Notes under the pieces: model-generated
The model's database searches: none
Told to the model about the DNA's origin: nothing
Seen by the model: the letters and a program-made list of their open reading frames with translations, nothing else
Source of the DNA: Rhodococcus opacus B4
GTDB lineage: Bacteria; Actinomycetota; Actinomycetes; Mycobacteriales; Mycobacteriaceae
Length of the DNA: 64,000 nt
Direction of reading: 5' to 3'
Assembly (NCBI RefSeq): GCF_000010805.1
Contig: NC_012520.1
Location: forward strand, 310,001 to 374,000
Made by a program: the position numbers and the translations under genes
Part shown: positions 48,639-58,159 of the stretch, in pieces
Layout: each line of letters opens with the position of its first letter
How positions within the stretch are numbered: position 1 is the stretch's first letter

Positions 48639-49120
48639 TCAGCCCACCGACCTGCTGGTCAGCACCCACGATCGCGGTCGGGTCCCTGGCTGAGGCCAAA
48701 GCCGGCCGGGCCGGGCCACGACGAGGCGAGAGACGTTCGTGCACAGCGGACAAGAGGTCTGCGTCGCAAAAGCCTGCGTCCACTCCTGCTGGTGGGGCAG
48801 CGCACCCGCGGCGGGGGTTCTGGGTGGTGACACCGACCGGGCAGGTGTTGGTATGACATCCCAGGGGCAAGCTCCGGCTTGTGCAAGAAAACGACGGTGC
48901 CGCCGGTCGCCTCCGAGGGCGGTCGCGACGGCGACGGCCTCCACCAGGCCCCGGTCGATGTTCGCCCGCACCTTCTCGAACGAGACCAGGGTGCCGACCG
49001 TCTCGTGGATCCGGGTGGTGTCGAACAGGCTCGCCAACCGTACCCGCAGGCCCGCGATCTGCCCGAGGTAGCGGAGCCCGCTGTCGGCGACGCCGCCGGC
49101 CACCGAGAACACTCGCGCAG
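48639..49120 (-). pseudogene. Degraded gene with a glutamate-synthase-like segment
   Basis: One frame contains G-C-H-T-N-T-C-P-V-G-V-T-T-Q, the FeS-cluster-type motif of FMN-binding glutamate synthase proteins, followed in another frame by text like their C-terminus (ALPHQQEWTQAF). Upstream a different frame has LRYLGQIAGLRVRLASLFDT and VRANIDRGLVEAVAVATALG, whose family is not recognised. The reading frame changes at least twice, so no functional product is expected. Confidence 0.45.
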
Positions 49121-49538
49121 GGCCACCGAATCACGCAGCGGCACCACGGTTTCCGCGGCCTCGGTGAGACCCGGTGGGCATTGCCGGCCAACCCGACCAC
49201 GTTCAGGGCGCCCGACCAGGATGGTCGGCGGCCGGCCCAGCCGGGGGAGCAGTGAGGTGATGGCACCGGCCTCGCCGCGGGCGCCGCCGCCCGCGGCTAC
49301 GAGTCCCACTCGGTCGCCCACCAGCGACCGTAACGAATCGTCCCGGCAAGGCAAGACCTTTGGCGACTCTCGGCCGCCTCGTTTCCGCCTCGGGTCCCGC
49401 GGACCCTGTATTTCGGCCACACGGTCGTGTACCTCTCGGACCTGATGGCCATGTGCCTGATGGGCTTGCTGTTTCGGTCCTCGGTTTTCGGCCCTCGGGG
49501 GTCCGGTATCCCGACGACCGGTGCCATTCGACCGTCCT
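49121..49538. other. Stretch without supported gene
   Basis: Minus-strand frames run through here from the PPOX gene side, but no start or motif supports a gene. It could be the 5' part of the degraded gene at 48639-49120. Confidence 0.3.
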
Positions 49539-49961
49539 TCATCGGGTGTCACCGTCGCGGCGTATCAGCGTGACGTGGCGACCTGAGACGTATTCCATGT
49601 CGATGATGAGGTGCCGGTCGCCGGGATGGATCGACCACGGGACCGCGTTCCGGTGGTGAAATCTGGCCACGGCGTCCGCGGATGCCACGTAGGTGGCGTG
49701 GCCCATGGCAGTGACACTCCATCCGATTCGGGTGATCAGATCGATGTCCCCCGCTTCGAATGCGAGAAGCTCCCCGTCGAACCGTGCGAACGACTCGTCG
49801 TCGGTGGGGATGACGACTTCGCCCCCGACGGTGGCGAAGGTCACCGGACGCAGCGCCGGCACCGCGTTCTCGGTGAAGACCATTCGACCGACCGGAACCG
49901 ACCGCAGCAAGCGAATGCACTCGGCGGTGGAGAGCACCGAATCCGGCGCTGTTGTGGTCAT
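49539..49961 (-). CDS. Pyridoxamine 5'-phosphate oxidase-like flavin/F420-binding protein
   Basis: The 140-residue protein has the split-barrel pattern of the PPOX family: STAECIRLLRSVPVGRMVFTENAVPALRPVTFATVGGEVVIPT and a WSVTAMGHATYV strand, ending DRHLIIDMEYVSGRHVTLI. Relatives in actinobacteria bind FMN or F420, and several belong to dormancy regulons. ATG 49961 has GAGGGAGGAG upstream. The open frame continues another 56 codons upstream into the IS3 end (PGSTTVSVKMVPREF and CFTTRGEVIVEVVGH), perhaps a relic of a gene cut by the IS. Confidence 0.8.
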   Translation of the reverse strand: MTTTAPDSVLSTAECIRLLRSVPVGRMVFTENAVPALRPVTFATVGGEVVIPTDDESFARFDGELLAFEAGDIDLITRIGWSVTAMGHATYVASADAVARFHHRNAVPWSIHPGDRHLIIDMEYVSGRHVTLIRRDGDTR

Positions 49962-50135
49962 GTGGTCTCCTCCCTCGACGTGCCCGACCACTTCAACGAT
50001 CACCTCACCGCGGGTGGTGAAACAGAGGACAAGGTCACCCGCTTGGCCAGTCCCGAACTCACGGGGAACCATCTTTACGGACACCGTTGTTGAACCGGGG
50101 TAGTGAGGTTGCCCCTCGGGAGTGGACACCGGATT

Positions 50136-50429
50136 TCATGCGGCGACTGACAGCGTAGACGACGCGATGAGTCGTTGTTCGAACTCCACTGGGGTGAGGT
50201 ATCCGAGGGCGGAGTGACGGCGACGTCGATTGAAGTACGAGAGCCACTCGAACAGGTCCAGCCGTGCCTGCGACTTCGACGTCCAACTCCGTCCGTGCAG
50301 CCACTCCCTCTTGAGTCCTTGGAAGAACGACTCGGCGAGAGCATTATCGTAACTCGAGCCGACCCGTCCTCGACTTAGCTGAATCCCATGACGGCGGCAT
50401 ACATCGACGAAAGCTGCTGCGGTGTACTG
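50136..50429 (-). pseudogene. IS3-family transposase OrfB, C-terminal part (separated by IS30)
   Basis: The text YTAAAFVDVCRRHGIQLSRG, RVGSSYDNALAESFFQGLKR and YFNRRRRHSALGYLTPVEFE is the end of the DDE domain with the catalytic Glu (N-A-L-A-E-S-F). It continues the OrfB frame that stops at the IS30 right end (51883). Confidence 0.85.
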
Positions 50430-51879
50430 ACCAGGCTCAACCGGTGGAAGCAACACCTCGATAACGGAGGTGTGGGAATGGGACGACCACCCGGGTGGGC
50501 AGCAGCGTTGACGGGGCGTGCGGTGATGCGGTCACCGGGACGGCCTCCGATACGCCGAGATCTAGAGCGGGCATTCTGGACGCGGATCGCCGAGGGTCTC
50601 ACGAGCGACGACGCAGCGACCACATGCGGCGTGTCGGGGCCGGTGGGGACACGGTGGTTCCGCCAGGCTGGTGGGATGCCACCGATCGAGTTGACCCCGG
50701 TCTCGGGGAGGTACCTGTCGTTCACCGAGCGTGAGGATATCGCGCTGCTGCGAGCCAAGGGTATGAGTATGCGCGACATCGCTGACCGGATCGGACGGTC
50801 ACCGTCGACGATCTCGCGGGAGTTGCGGCGGAACGCCGCCACCCGCAATGGCAAGCTCACATACCGAGCGTCGACCGCACAGTGGAAGGCCGACCTCGCC
50901 GCGAGGCGCCCAAAACCAGCGAAGCTCGCCGAACACGATCGGCTACGAGAATATGTGCAGGACAAACTGTCTGGTGTGATTCGTGCCGACGATGGAACCG
51001 TGGTGTCCGGTCCGGATGCCGCTTGGATTGGCCGAAACAAGCCTCGGCGCGGTGATCGTCGGTGGGCGACGGCGTGGAGTCCGGAGCAGATCTCGAATCG
51101 CCTACCGATCGACTATCCGGAGGACCCGACGATGCGCATTTCACCTGAGGCGATCTACCAATCGCTCTACATCGAGGGTCGCGGCGGCCTGGAGCGGGAG
51201 CTCGTCGCGTGCTTGCGCACCGGCCGGGCGCTGCGAAAGCCTCGTGCGCGAGCACGGAAGCAGCGCACCGGATTTATCACCGAGGAGGTGACCATCAGCG
51301 CCCGTCCGGAGGAGGTCGAGAGCCGGAAGACGCCGGGGCATTGGGAGGGCGACCTCATCATCGGTCTGACCCGGTCCGCGATCGGCACGCTCGTCGAGCG
51401 CACCAGCAGATACACGACTCTACTACACCTGCCGCGACTGAAGGGCTATGGAACAGCGGCGATGGTGAAGAACGGGCCGGCGCTGTCCGGATATGGTTCG
51501 GAGTCCGTTCGTGATGCTCTGGCCGCGACGCTGTCACCGCTGCCCGAGCATCTACGCAGATCCGTGACGTGGGATCGCGGAAAGGAACTCGCGCGTCATG
51601 CCGAGCTGACGGCATCTACGGGTATCCGTGTCTACTTCTGTGATCCGTACAGTCCATGGCAGCGCGGAACGAATGAGAACACCAATGGGCTGCTGCGACA
51701 ATATTTTCCGAAGGGAACTGATCTGTCCCGATACAAGTTCCGTGAGCTTCAGGCGGTCGCCGATGCGCTCAACAACCGCCCCCGAAAAGTGCACGGTTGG
51801 AGAACTCCAGCGGAAGTGTTTGCCGAACAGGTACACTCGTCCTCACGGCACGGTGTTGCGACGACCGGTTGAATCCGCC
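50430..51879 (+). mobile_element. IS30-family element inserted in the IS3 transposase gene, CTG target duplication
   Basis: The 1450-bp element has imperfect 28-bp inverted repeats that share TCAACCGGT and GCAACACC blocks at matching distances from both ends. It is flanked by CTG (50427-50429 and 51880-51882). Removing it and one CTG rejoins the IS3 OrfB text G-S-Q-Y-T-A-A-A exactly. It carries one transposase gene. Confidence 0.88.
50478..51872 (+). CDS. IS30-family transposase
   Basis: The 464-residue protein starts at ATG 50478 behind GGAGG. It has the IS30 helix-turn-helix (YLSFTEREDIALLRAKGMS, then IADRIGRSPSTISRELRRN) and a DDE domain with Asp in HWEGDLIIG, Asp in VTWDRGKEL and Glu in RGTNENTNGLLRQYFPKG. 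The C-terminus ALNNRPRKVHGWRTPAEVF is complete. The gene looks intact, so the element may be able to move. Confidence 0.92.
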   Translation: MGRPPGWAAALTGRAVMRSPGRPPIRRDLERAFWTRIAEGLTSDDAATTCGVSGPVGTRWFRQAGGMPPIELTPVSGRYLSFTEREDIALLRAKGMSMRDIADRIGRSPSTISRELRRNAATRNGKLTYRASTAQWKADLAARRPKPAKLAEHDRLREYVQDKLSGVIRADDGTVVSGPDAAWIGRNKPRRGDRRWATAWSPEQISNRLPIDYPEDPTMRISPEAIYQSLYIEGRGGLERELVACLRTGRALRKPRARARKQRTGFITEEVTISARPEEVESRKTPGHWEGDLIIGLTRSAIGTLVERTSRYTTLLHLPRLKGYGTAAMVKNGPALSGYGSESVRDALAATLSPLPEHLRRSVTWDRGKELARHAELTASTGIRVYFCDPYSPWQRGTNENTNGLLRQYFPKGTDLSRYKFRELQAVADALNNRPRKVHGWRTPAEVFAEQVHSSSRHGVATTG

Positions 51880-51882
51880 CTG

Positions 51883-52512
51883 GCTCCCCGCATCGCTGTG
51901 ATGCACCAAACCCGTTGAGGTGAAACGGATGTCGGTTCTCCTGCGGGTGAACAACGCCTGCTCGAGCACTCCGGTGACCAACACGGTGGTCTTGCATGTC
52001 ATCACCTGCCACCCGAGGATCCGGCGGGAGAACACGTCGACACAGAACGCCGTGTACACGAATCCGGTGAGTGTCCACACGTACGTAAAGTCCGCGACCC
52101 ACCACTGATCGGGGCGGTCCGGGACGTCCCATTTCCTGTTGATCAGATCCGGGTGTCGTGGTGCCCGCTCGTCGCGCTCGGTGGTGGTCGTGCGGCGTTT
52201 GCCGCGGACCACCCCGCGGATCCCGCAGATCTTCATCAGGCGCGCCACCTGATCGCGCCCGATGTCGTGGCCGGCGTGTTTCATCGCCCACCAGATCTTG
52301 CGGGCACCGTAGAGGCGCTTGTTGGCCACGTACACCCTGTGCACGGCGTTGGCGGCGTAAGCCTCGGTCAGGTCGGTGCCCGAGATGGGTCCGCGCTGCT
52401 TGGCCTTGTAATAGGTGGACGGGGCGATGCTGATGCCGTGCTCGGTGAGCACAGTACAGATCGGGTCGACCCCGAAACGGGAGCGGTGAACGTCTATGTA
52501 GTCGACGATCAC
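51883..52512 (-). pseudogene. IS3-family transposase OrfB, N-terminal part
   Basis: The frame starts with VDYIDVHRSRFGVDPICTVL, has the HTH_21-type STYYKAKQR and the first catalytic Asp in WWVADFTYVWT, and the second in V-H-H-S-D-A-G-S-Q, where the IS30 element interrupts it. It overlaps the end of orfA by four bases, as usual for the -1 frameshift arrangement of IS3. Confidence 0.85.
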
Positions 52513-52835
52513 CGCAGTCGGCGGTCGACCTCCGCCGCCGCGAAAAACGCGCTCGCGGTCTTCAAAATCTCGTTAGCTTTGCGCAATTCGGTTACTTCTC
52601 GGCGAAGTCTGGCGACCTCGGCCGACACGTCAGGTGCCGAAGACGATGCGCCGGGGGCCTGGCGGCTCTCCTCCCGCTCGATCCAGTTCCGCAGCGTCGC
52701 CGGCGCGATGTCGAGCAGCTCGCCGACATGGCGCCGGGCTGCGACCTTCGAGCCTCCGTGCTCGTCGATCCGGTCCCGATACATCCGGACGGCGCGATCC
52801 TGGGTCTCGGCGTCGTACTTCTTCGGTGCAGGCAT
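52509..52835 (-). CDS. IS3-family transposase OrfA
   Basis: The 108-residue protein starts PAPKKYDAETQDRAVRMYRD, has the helix-turn-helix DIAPATLRNWIEREE and the leucine-zipper EVARLRREVTELRKANEILK that mediates multimer formation. It is complete but useless without the intact OrfB. Confidence 0.88.
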   Translation of the reverse strand: MPAPKKYDAETQDRAVRMYRDRIDEHGGSKVAARRHVGELLDIAPATLRNWIEREESRQAPGASSSAPDVSAEVARLRREVTELRKANEILKTASAFFAAAEVDRRLR

Positions 52836-52869
52836 ACCAGCATTCTCCTTGTTAGATCAGGAGTCTCCA

Positions 52870-53022
52870 CCTCGTCCAGGACGGTTCAAACATCACGGCC
52901 GGGTGGCTGACCTGGTCAGCACGCACACCACCGAGGCCGAACGGGCGGCGCTGCGAGCCCAGCTCACCGAGGGCGACCAGGACCTGATCGACCGCATGCT
53001 CGACCGGAGGCTGGACGCATGA
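52870..53022 (+). pseudogene. C-terminal fragment of a Tn554-like recombinase
   Basis: The text after the IS3 end reads HGRVADLVSTHTTEAERAAL, then QLTEGDQDLIDRMLDRRLDA and a stop at 53022. It matches the tail of the first of the three recombinase proteins in Tn554-like modules. Its stop overlaps the start of the next gene (ATGA). The rest has been removed by the IS3 insertion or a linked deletion. Confidence 0.5.
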
Positions 53023-53515
53023 GTATCCCATCACACCCGCTCAGGCATGAGGCGCCGAGACTGGTCGACCCGACCCCGGACACCCCGGTCTTTCCCGCCG
53101 ACCGCGCGCGGCCTGGCACCCGCGAGGCCGACATCCCGCGCTTCGGTGAGCTGCGCTGGCAGCTGGCGGCCTTGGCCCACGGCGCCGCGGGACGTTCGCT
53201 GACCGTCGACTGGGAGGGTGTCCCGGTATGTCTGCGGGCCGGGTTCATGCGCGCGGGCTGGGCAGTGATCAACCTTCCGACGCCGGACATACTGCTTCAC
53301 CGCTCGGGTTCGTCCACCCGGCCGAGGCTGTCAGCGGGCAGCCTCAAACGCACCTTCTCGGCATGGAGGGGCTTCGCCCAGTGGCTGGACCAGCACCAGG
53401 TCACCTGCCTGGGGCAGATCGACCGCGTTGTGCTGGAGAAGTACGCGCAGTTCTTGGTCGAGCGTGGACTCACGCACGGCCCGGTCACCACCGAGATGTT
53501 CGCCATCACCAGGCG
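53019..53515 (+). pseudogene. N-terminal part of a second tyrosine recombinase
   Basis: The product begins SIPSHPLRHEAPRLVDPTPD and contains the SAM-like core-binding pattern SLKRTFSAWRGFAQWLDQHQ and LEKYAQFLVERGLTHG. At about 53515 the homology stops and a different protein's text begins in another frame, so an internal deletion has fused two genes. The catalytic domain is gone. Confidence 0.65.
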
Positions 53516-53814
53516 CCGAGGAAGCCGGTCTGCGGTGCAACAAGCTGACCCACAAGCACACCGGGCTGAAGGACCTGTTCTACGCGCTCGTGCGATCCCA
53601 GGACCACCGCCCCAAGATCGCCGACGGACTGCACGCCGACAACGATCAGCTCCGCACGAAACTCGCCGACCTCCGCGCCGAACACACCCGGCTCACAGAC
53701 CAGGTCGCGACCTACGCCCGCGTCATCCACGTCCTGGAAGTGGAAAACGCCCAACTGCGCGAGCAAAGCCAGACCAACGACGTCGTCCGCCCACTGCAAC
53801 GACACACCCACTGA
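53516..53814 (+). pseudogene. Coiled-coil TnpC/DUF6262-like remnant
   Basis: The frame reads LTHKHTGLKDLFYALVRSQD, then a long coiled coil (NDQLRTKLADLRAEHTRLTD, then YARVIHVLEVENAQLREQ). This is the C-terminal style of the small third protein of Tn554-like modules. The 5' end has been lost at the junction with the recombinase gene. Confidence 0.5.
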
Positions 53815-53815
53815 G

Positions 53816-54230
53816 CCCCGAGCTTGGTCTCAGCACGCGCATAGTCGGTTCGGACCCGAGCGAGGAACAGAACTTGATCGACAACACGCGCAGACTTGAC
53901 ACGGAAGGTCACTTCCGCTCCGACCCCTCCTACCTGCCCGAGCTGCGGGATTACCTCGACACCCTGCTGCGTGACCGCGAAAGAGTCCGTGCAGCTACCG
54001 AACTCGACGACTGGGCCCGCGACGAGGCGGTGCCGTCGGAAGCGGAGATCACGAGGCTGAGGCAGTCGATCCGCCGCGTCCAACACGAGCTTGACGCACT
54101 CACCGAGGACGAGCGTGGACAGATCGAAGAAGCCGTTCGGGTAGTGCGTCGCACCCGACAGACCGTGCACCTCGGACTACCCACCACCGGGCCGCAAACG
54201 CTCGACCCACACCTCGAAACGCACTCATGA
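53816..54230 (+). pseudogene. C-terminal part of a recombinase of the same module
   Basis: The frame reads ELGLSTRIVGSDPSEEQNLI, LPELRDYLDTLLRDRERVRA and ends GLPTTGPQTLDPHLETHS. Acidic helical tails like this follow the catalytic domain in the large recombinases of Tn554-like modules. The stop overlaps the ATG of the DUF6262-like gene (ATGA). Confidence 0.45.
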
Positions 54231-54800
54231 CCTCGAACTCCACCGAACATCTGATCGCGGCCCGCCGCGGCGACAGCAACCGTCGACGGCAAAGAGTCCT
54301 CGACGCGCTTTCCCGGCTCCGCACCGACGGGGCGGAGATCACAATCTCTGCCGTCGCTCGCACCGCGAGAGTCGACCGCTCGTTCCTCTAATCGCCACCA
54401 CGATCTCCGAGCCCAGATCCTGACAGTCGCCGCCGAACCTGAGCCGCCACCGTCGAGCACCCGCACCAGCTATCGGTCACTTCTGGCCGATGTAGCCAAC
54501 CTGCGGGCACAAAACGAACGACTACGGCAGCAGAACACGAAACTCGCCGACAGACTCTCCGAGGTTCTCGGCGAACAGGTTCTCCACGGCGCCGGTCTCA
54601 CCGGACACGACGAAATCGGCACCCTCCGGGAGCGGGCCGCCGAACTCGAACAGCAGCTCCTCGGCAGGAAACACGAGCTCCAGGACCGCGACGACGAACT
54701 CGCAGCCGCCCGCGCCACCAACCGAGACCTGATGGCAACCCTCAACGGCCGACCACAACCACCACGTGCCCAACCTGTAGTGCACACAAGCAGGCCGCTG
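54227..54800 (+). pseudogene. DUF6262-like (TnpC) gene with a one-base insertion
   Basis: The start TSNSTEHLIAARRGDSNRRR and ITISAVARTARVDRSFL is the DUF6262 N-terminal helix-turn-helix. At about 54390 an extra A turns the expected Y-R-H-H codons into a stop (CTCTAATCGCC). The following frame continues HDLRAQILTVAAE, then the coiled coil LLADVANLRAQNERLRQQNT and ELEQQLLGRKHELQDRDDEL. The 3' end is not clearly defined. Confidence 0.65.
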
Positions 54801-55086
54801 ACCAGCACAAATATGATTTCTGAACAAAAAGTTCCCGAGAGAAGCGTTGACCTGCGGTTTCGCGTAGCTTTCTCACCCTTCTGTCGGTGGCTTTTCTCAT
54901 CGAAATGTCGCTTTCCTCGGCCGGCGGGGAGCTTCCACCGCTCGGCGCCGCCTGCCGGCCATCCCCATGAGTCGCTGACCTGGAGATTCGTTGGTCATCC
55001 GGTTCGCCGCCGACGAATTGGCGACAGAATAGTGAGAAGAGCGAAAAGTAGCGTGAGAACCTACAACACCAGATCCTACTCGGGTG
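54801..55086. other. Gene-free stretch
   Basis: No supported gene. It separates the recombinase remnants from the wall-hydrolase gene and may hold the mce operon terminator; no strong hairpin was recognised. Confidence 0.3.
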
Positions 55087-56433
55087 TCACATCACGTGCC
55101 GTGCCCGCATGTCGGCGAAAACCGATGCCACGCGTACGACGTCGCCGGTCGTGGGTGCGTGGATCATCTGCCCGTTTCCGATGTAGATCGCGACATGCCC
55201 GGGACCGTTCGCACTCCAGTTCCCGAACAGGAGGTCGCCGGGTACTGCCTCCGACAGTGGGCGCTCGACTCCTACGTTCCATTGGGTTTCGGAGGTGCGG
55301 GGGAGTGTCACTTTGCCTGAGGTCGCGGTGTACACCGCGTACGAGGTCAGGCCGGAGCAGTCGAACCCGCCCTGGGAGGGGCCGTGAATGTTGCCGCCGC
55401 CCCACACATACGGAAGGCCGAGGAAGTTCATTGCGCTCTCGACGACCCGGGCGCCCAGCTCGGACAGGGCAGGTCCACCAAAGGGGGAGAGCAGCCGCGC
55501 GAAGTAGTCCTGGGCCGCGCGGATCTTCGCGACGTACGGTTTCGTCTGATTCTCGTAGTCGGGGCTACCCGAGGGCATTCCCCCGGAGGCGAGCACGGCA
55601 CCAACCCCGGCATTGTATCCGGCGATCGCGAGATCGAGCGTGTCCCCGCGAACTCGTCCTTGGTGCTTCCACGTGTCGATCTGGTTGTACATGTCGCACA
55701 AGAGATGTCCTGACGCCATGACCGAGTCCGCGACGCCGAGAATATCGGCGGTGCCGTCGCCGTCGGCGTCCTTGCCGTAGGTGCGCCAGGTGCCGTCCAT
55801 GAACTGGCCGGGACCCTTGGCGCCGACGGGTGACACCGGTGCGGTGGCACCGTAGCGGAATCCGTTCTCCGCCGAATACAGGGCCGCCAGTGTCGGCGCC
55901 GTGATCCCGTCACACAGTGCGCCGGCCTTGGTCAGCCACGGCACAAAGGTGGCGAACGCGTTGCCGGGGGCGAAGGTGAGGCGGGGCAGCACGCTGCTGG
56001 TCGGTGCGGCAAACGCGGTGTCGAGGGCGTTTGTGTTTGCCCAGCTCGAGACGCCGGAACTGTCGGTATTGCCGGGCTCGGGTACGACATCGCTGTCGGC
56101 CGGTGGCTCGGGCGCCGCCGGGGACGGATCCGGGCGTGGCGGCGCGTCGGCGGGTGGGAGCGGGAGCGGGGGCGCGGGCGGGGATTGAGGAGGAATCACC
56201 CCGGACAACGCCTGCGCGGCATTGTCGATCCCCTGCTGCGCAAACTGCTGTACGGGGGCGGGAAGCGTCGCCATCACGTCCCCGACCTGCTGATCCAGGG
56301 CCGGTGCTGCCTGTTCGACGACGGCCAGGGTGTCGGTGACCTGCGTTTCCACCTCTGGTGGCAGGTTAGTGCTGTTCGCGGCGCCACCGGCGGCGATCAC
56401 GATCGCCGCAATGATGGCGGAGGGGTCGGACAT
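55087..56433 (-). CDS. Cell-wall hydrolase: lytic transglycosylase plus NlpC/P60 peptidase
   Basis: The 448-residue protein has an N-terminal part that could be a membrane anchor, a Pro-rich linker (about 75-120), and a lytic-transglycosylase-like domain (LAALYSAENGFRYGATAPVS, GAKGPGQFMDGTWRTYG and LAIAGYNAGVGAV). A C-terminal NlpC/P60 domain carries catalytic Cys in G-G-F-D-C-S-G-L-T, His in GPGHVAIYIG, and GDLLFGNW. It would cut both glycan and peptide bonds of peptidoglycan. Such two-domain hydrolases occur in conjugation modules; here it follows the mce operon on the same strand, so it may help the Mce complex cross the wall. Start ATG 56433. Confidence 0.85.
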   Translation of the reverse strand: MSDPSAIIAAIVIAAGGAANSTNLPPEVETQVTDTLAVVEQAAPALDQQVGDVMATLPAPVQQFAQQGIDNAAQALSGVIPPQSPPAPPLPLPPADAPPRPDPSPAAPEPPADSDVVPEPGNTDSSGVSSWANTNALDTAFAAPTSSVLPRLTFAPGNAFATFVPWLTKAGALCDGITAPTLAALYSAENGFRYGATAPVSPVGAKGPGQFMDGTWRTYGKDADGDGTADILGVADSVMASGHLLCDMYNQIDTWKHQGRVRGDTLDLAIAGYNAGVGAVLASGGMPSGSPDYENQTKPYVAKIRAAQDYFARLLSPFGGPALSELGARVVESAMNFLGLPYVWGGGNIHGPSQGGFDCSGLTSYAVYTATSGKVTLPRTSETQWNVGVERPLSEAVPGDLLFGNWSANGPGHVAIYIGNGQMIHAPTTGDVVRVASVFADMRARHVM

Positions 56434-56507
56434 CTTTCGCTCGTTTCTCTACATCGGACAGTCGTCTTCGAGTTCCGGTGCCGGGCTAGCTCGTGCCATG
56501 ACTTCGG

Positions 56508-57560
56508 TCACGGGGCGCTCCAATCATGGACATCAACGGCGCCGAGTTCCTCAGTAGCGGAATCGAAATCGCTGTAGAGCTCGTGTTCGTCGAAACTTTC
56601 CTGGATCGCGATCTGGGCGCTCTCGGGGAGGGTGTGCATGATGTCGCGGACGCGTTCCTGGCGGCGGGCGACGGCCTGGCGGAACGGCATCCCCGGTGTC
56701 GCCTTCATCTGCGGGACGATGCCCTCGACGTCGTCGACCCCGCCGGCGTGGTGGCCGGCGTCGACCATCGCCTGTTCGGCGGCCATGGTGGCCTCGTCCT
56801 TCTCCTCGGACATGCCGATCGGGCCGATCATGGTGCCGTTGAGGAACTGTTTGACCACCGGCTCCTCACTGGTGAGCAGCACCTCGCGGGGGCCGAACAT
56901 CACCAGCTTCCGCCGGAAGAGCATCCCGATGTTGTCCGGCACCGTGCGGGCGAGGTTGATGTTGTGCGAGACGATCAGGATCGTCGCGTCGATCTCGGCG
57001 TTGATGTCGATCAAGGTCTGCGAGATGTAGGTGGTGCGCACCGGGTCCAGGCCGGAGTCCGGCTCGTCGACGAGGATGATCTGCGGGTCGAGCACCAGGG
57101 CGCGGGCCAGGCCGGCGCGCTTGCGCATACCGCCGGAGATCTCGCCGGGCAGCTTGTCCTCGGCCCCGAGCAGACCGACGAGTTCCATCTTCTCCATCAC
57201 GATCTTGCGGATCTCGGACTCGGACTTCTTGGTGTGCTCGCGCAGCGGGAACGCCACGTTGTCGTACAGGTTCATCGAGCCGAACAGGGCGCCGTCCTGG
57301 AACAGCACGCCGAACAGCTTGCGGATCTCGTACAGCTCCTTGGACGAGCACTCGAGAATGTTGGTGCCGTCGATCACGATCGACCCCTGCTCCGGGCGGA
57401 GCAGACCGATCAGCGACTTCAGGAACACCGACTTACCGGTTCCCGACGGGCCCAGCAACGCGCTGACCTCACCGGCCGGCAGGGTCAGCGACACGTCCTG
57501 CCAGATCCTCTGCGAGCCGAACGACTTGGTCAGGTCGCTGACTGAAACTTCGACACCCAT
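56508..57560 (-). CDS. mceG: Mce-system ABC ATPase (MceG/Mkl/MlaF type)
   Basis: The 350-residue ATPase has Walker A GPSGTGKS (37-44), a Q-loop VLFQDGALF, signature ISGGMRKRAGLARAL, Walker B IILVDEPDSGLDP and H-loop VSHN. The ISGGMRKR signature and the long C-terminal extension (about 245-350) are typical of MceG/MlaF ATPases that power Mce lipid importers. In M. tuberculosis the single mceG gene is unlinked from the mce operons; here an ATPase is encoded within the operon, after two Mce-associated proteins. Confidence 0.88.
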   Translation of the reverse strand: MGVEVSVSDLTKSFGSQRIWQDVSLTLPAGEVSALLGPSGTGKSVFLKSLIGLLRPEQGSIVIDGTNILECSSKELYEIRKLFGVLFQDGALFGSMNLYDNVAFPLREHTKKSESEIRKIVMEKMELVGLLGAEDKLPGEISGGMRKRAGLARALVLDPQIILVDEPDSGLDPVRTTYISQTLIDINAEIDATILIVSHNINLARTVPDNIGMLFRRKLVMFGPREVLLTSEEPVVKQFLNGTMIGPIGMSEEKDEATMAAEQAMVDAGHHAGGVDDVEGIVPQMKATPGMPFRQAVARRQERVRDIMHTLPESAQIAIQESFDEHELYSDFDSATEELGAVDVHDWSAP

Positions 57561-57628
57561 CGAGTCTTCCTTACGTCGATTCGTGAATTTTCGGGAAGGG
57601 ATACATCACGCAGTCGGTGCTCCGCGGT

Positions 57629-58159
57629 TCACACCGGGGACATCTCGGTGATCTGCCAGGAATCTCCATCGCGGTGCAGCGACACCTGAACGCGGCTGCC
57701 GTCCAGCTTGGGGGCGGGACTGTCGGTACTGGTCGTGGACTGATTGAGAAACATCAGCACGGTGGCAGCGTCAGCGGAGGCCGAGACAACCGAGGACTCC
57801 ACGACGGTGGCCGAGGTGACCACCTGCCGCTGCTTCGCGGACGGAATGATGACGTCCTTGCTCACGCTCTCGAACTGAGTGCGGAACTCACCCCCGAGGT
57901 GCTCGAGCGAACCGGTGAAGTGGTCGTCGACCGTGTTGAAGTCGTAGGACAGGATGTCGGGAACCAACTGCGCGGCCTGCGTGAGCGCCTGCTGCCGGGT
58001 GTCCTCCTGGCTCCGGCCCTCGTGTGCGCGGATCGTCAATGTCACGCTGCCGACTGTCACCGCGACCGCCAGCACGCCGAGGCCCGCGACCAACAGTGTG
58101 CGTTTACGGCTGCTCCACGTGTCGAAGAGCGAGGAGATGCGAGCGATGTAGGTAATCAT
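57629..58159 (-). CDS. Mce-associated membrane protein 2
   Basis: The 176-residue protein has one span (TLLVAGLGVLAVAVTVGSVTL region, about 22-43) and an extracytoplasmic SnoaL-like domain with AQLVPDILSYDFNTVDDHFT and a C-terminal V-S-L-H-R-D-G-D-S-W-Q-I-T-E. This matches Mas proteins found after mceF. Its ATG overlaps the stop of the first Mas gene. Confidence 0.85.
   Translation of the reverse strand: MITYIARISSLFDTWSSRKRTLLVAGLGVLAVAVTVGSVTLTIRAHEGRSQEDTRQQALTQAAQLVPDILSYDFNTVDDHFTGSLEHLGGEFRTQFESVSKDVIIPSAKQRQVVTSATVVESSVVSASADAATVLMFLNQSTTSTDSPAPKLDGSRVQVSLHRDGDSWQITEMSPV

Larger units (their letters stand above)
50123..52869 (-). mobile_element. IS3-family element interrupted by an IS30-family element
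   Basis: The ends are related inverted repeats. The left end reads TGGACACCGGATTT (50123-50136) and the right end, reversed, reads TGGAGACTCCTGAT. The element encodes orfA (52509-52835) and orfB (start 52512) on the minus strand. orfB is split by an IS30 element at 50430-51879. Without the insertion the element would be about 1.29 kb, normal for IS3. No direct target repeat was seen at the outer ends, so one flank may have been rearranged. Confidence 0.8.

Noticed and set aside
52153..53022. A 289-residue plus-strand protein across the IS3 end
   Set aside because: Only the last 50 residues are real protein (recombinase tail); the rest is the antisense of IS3 orfA and orfB.
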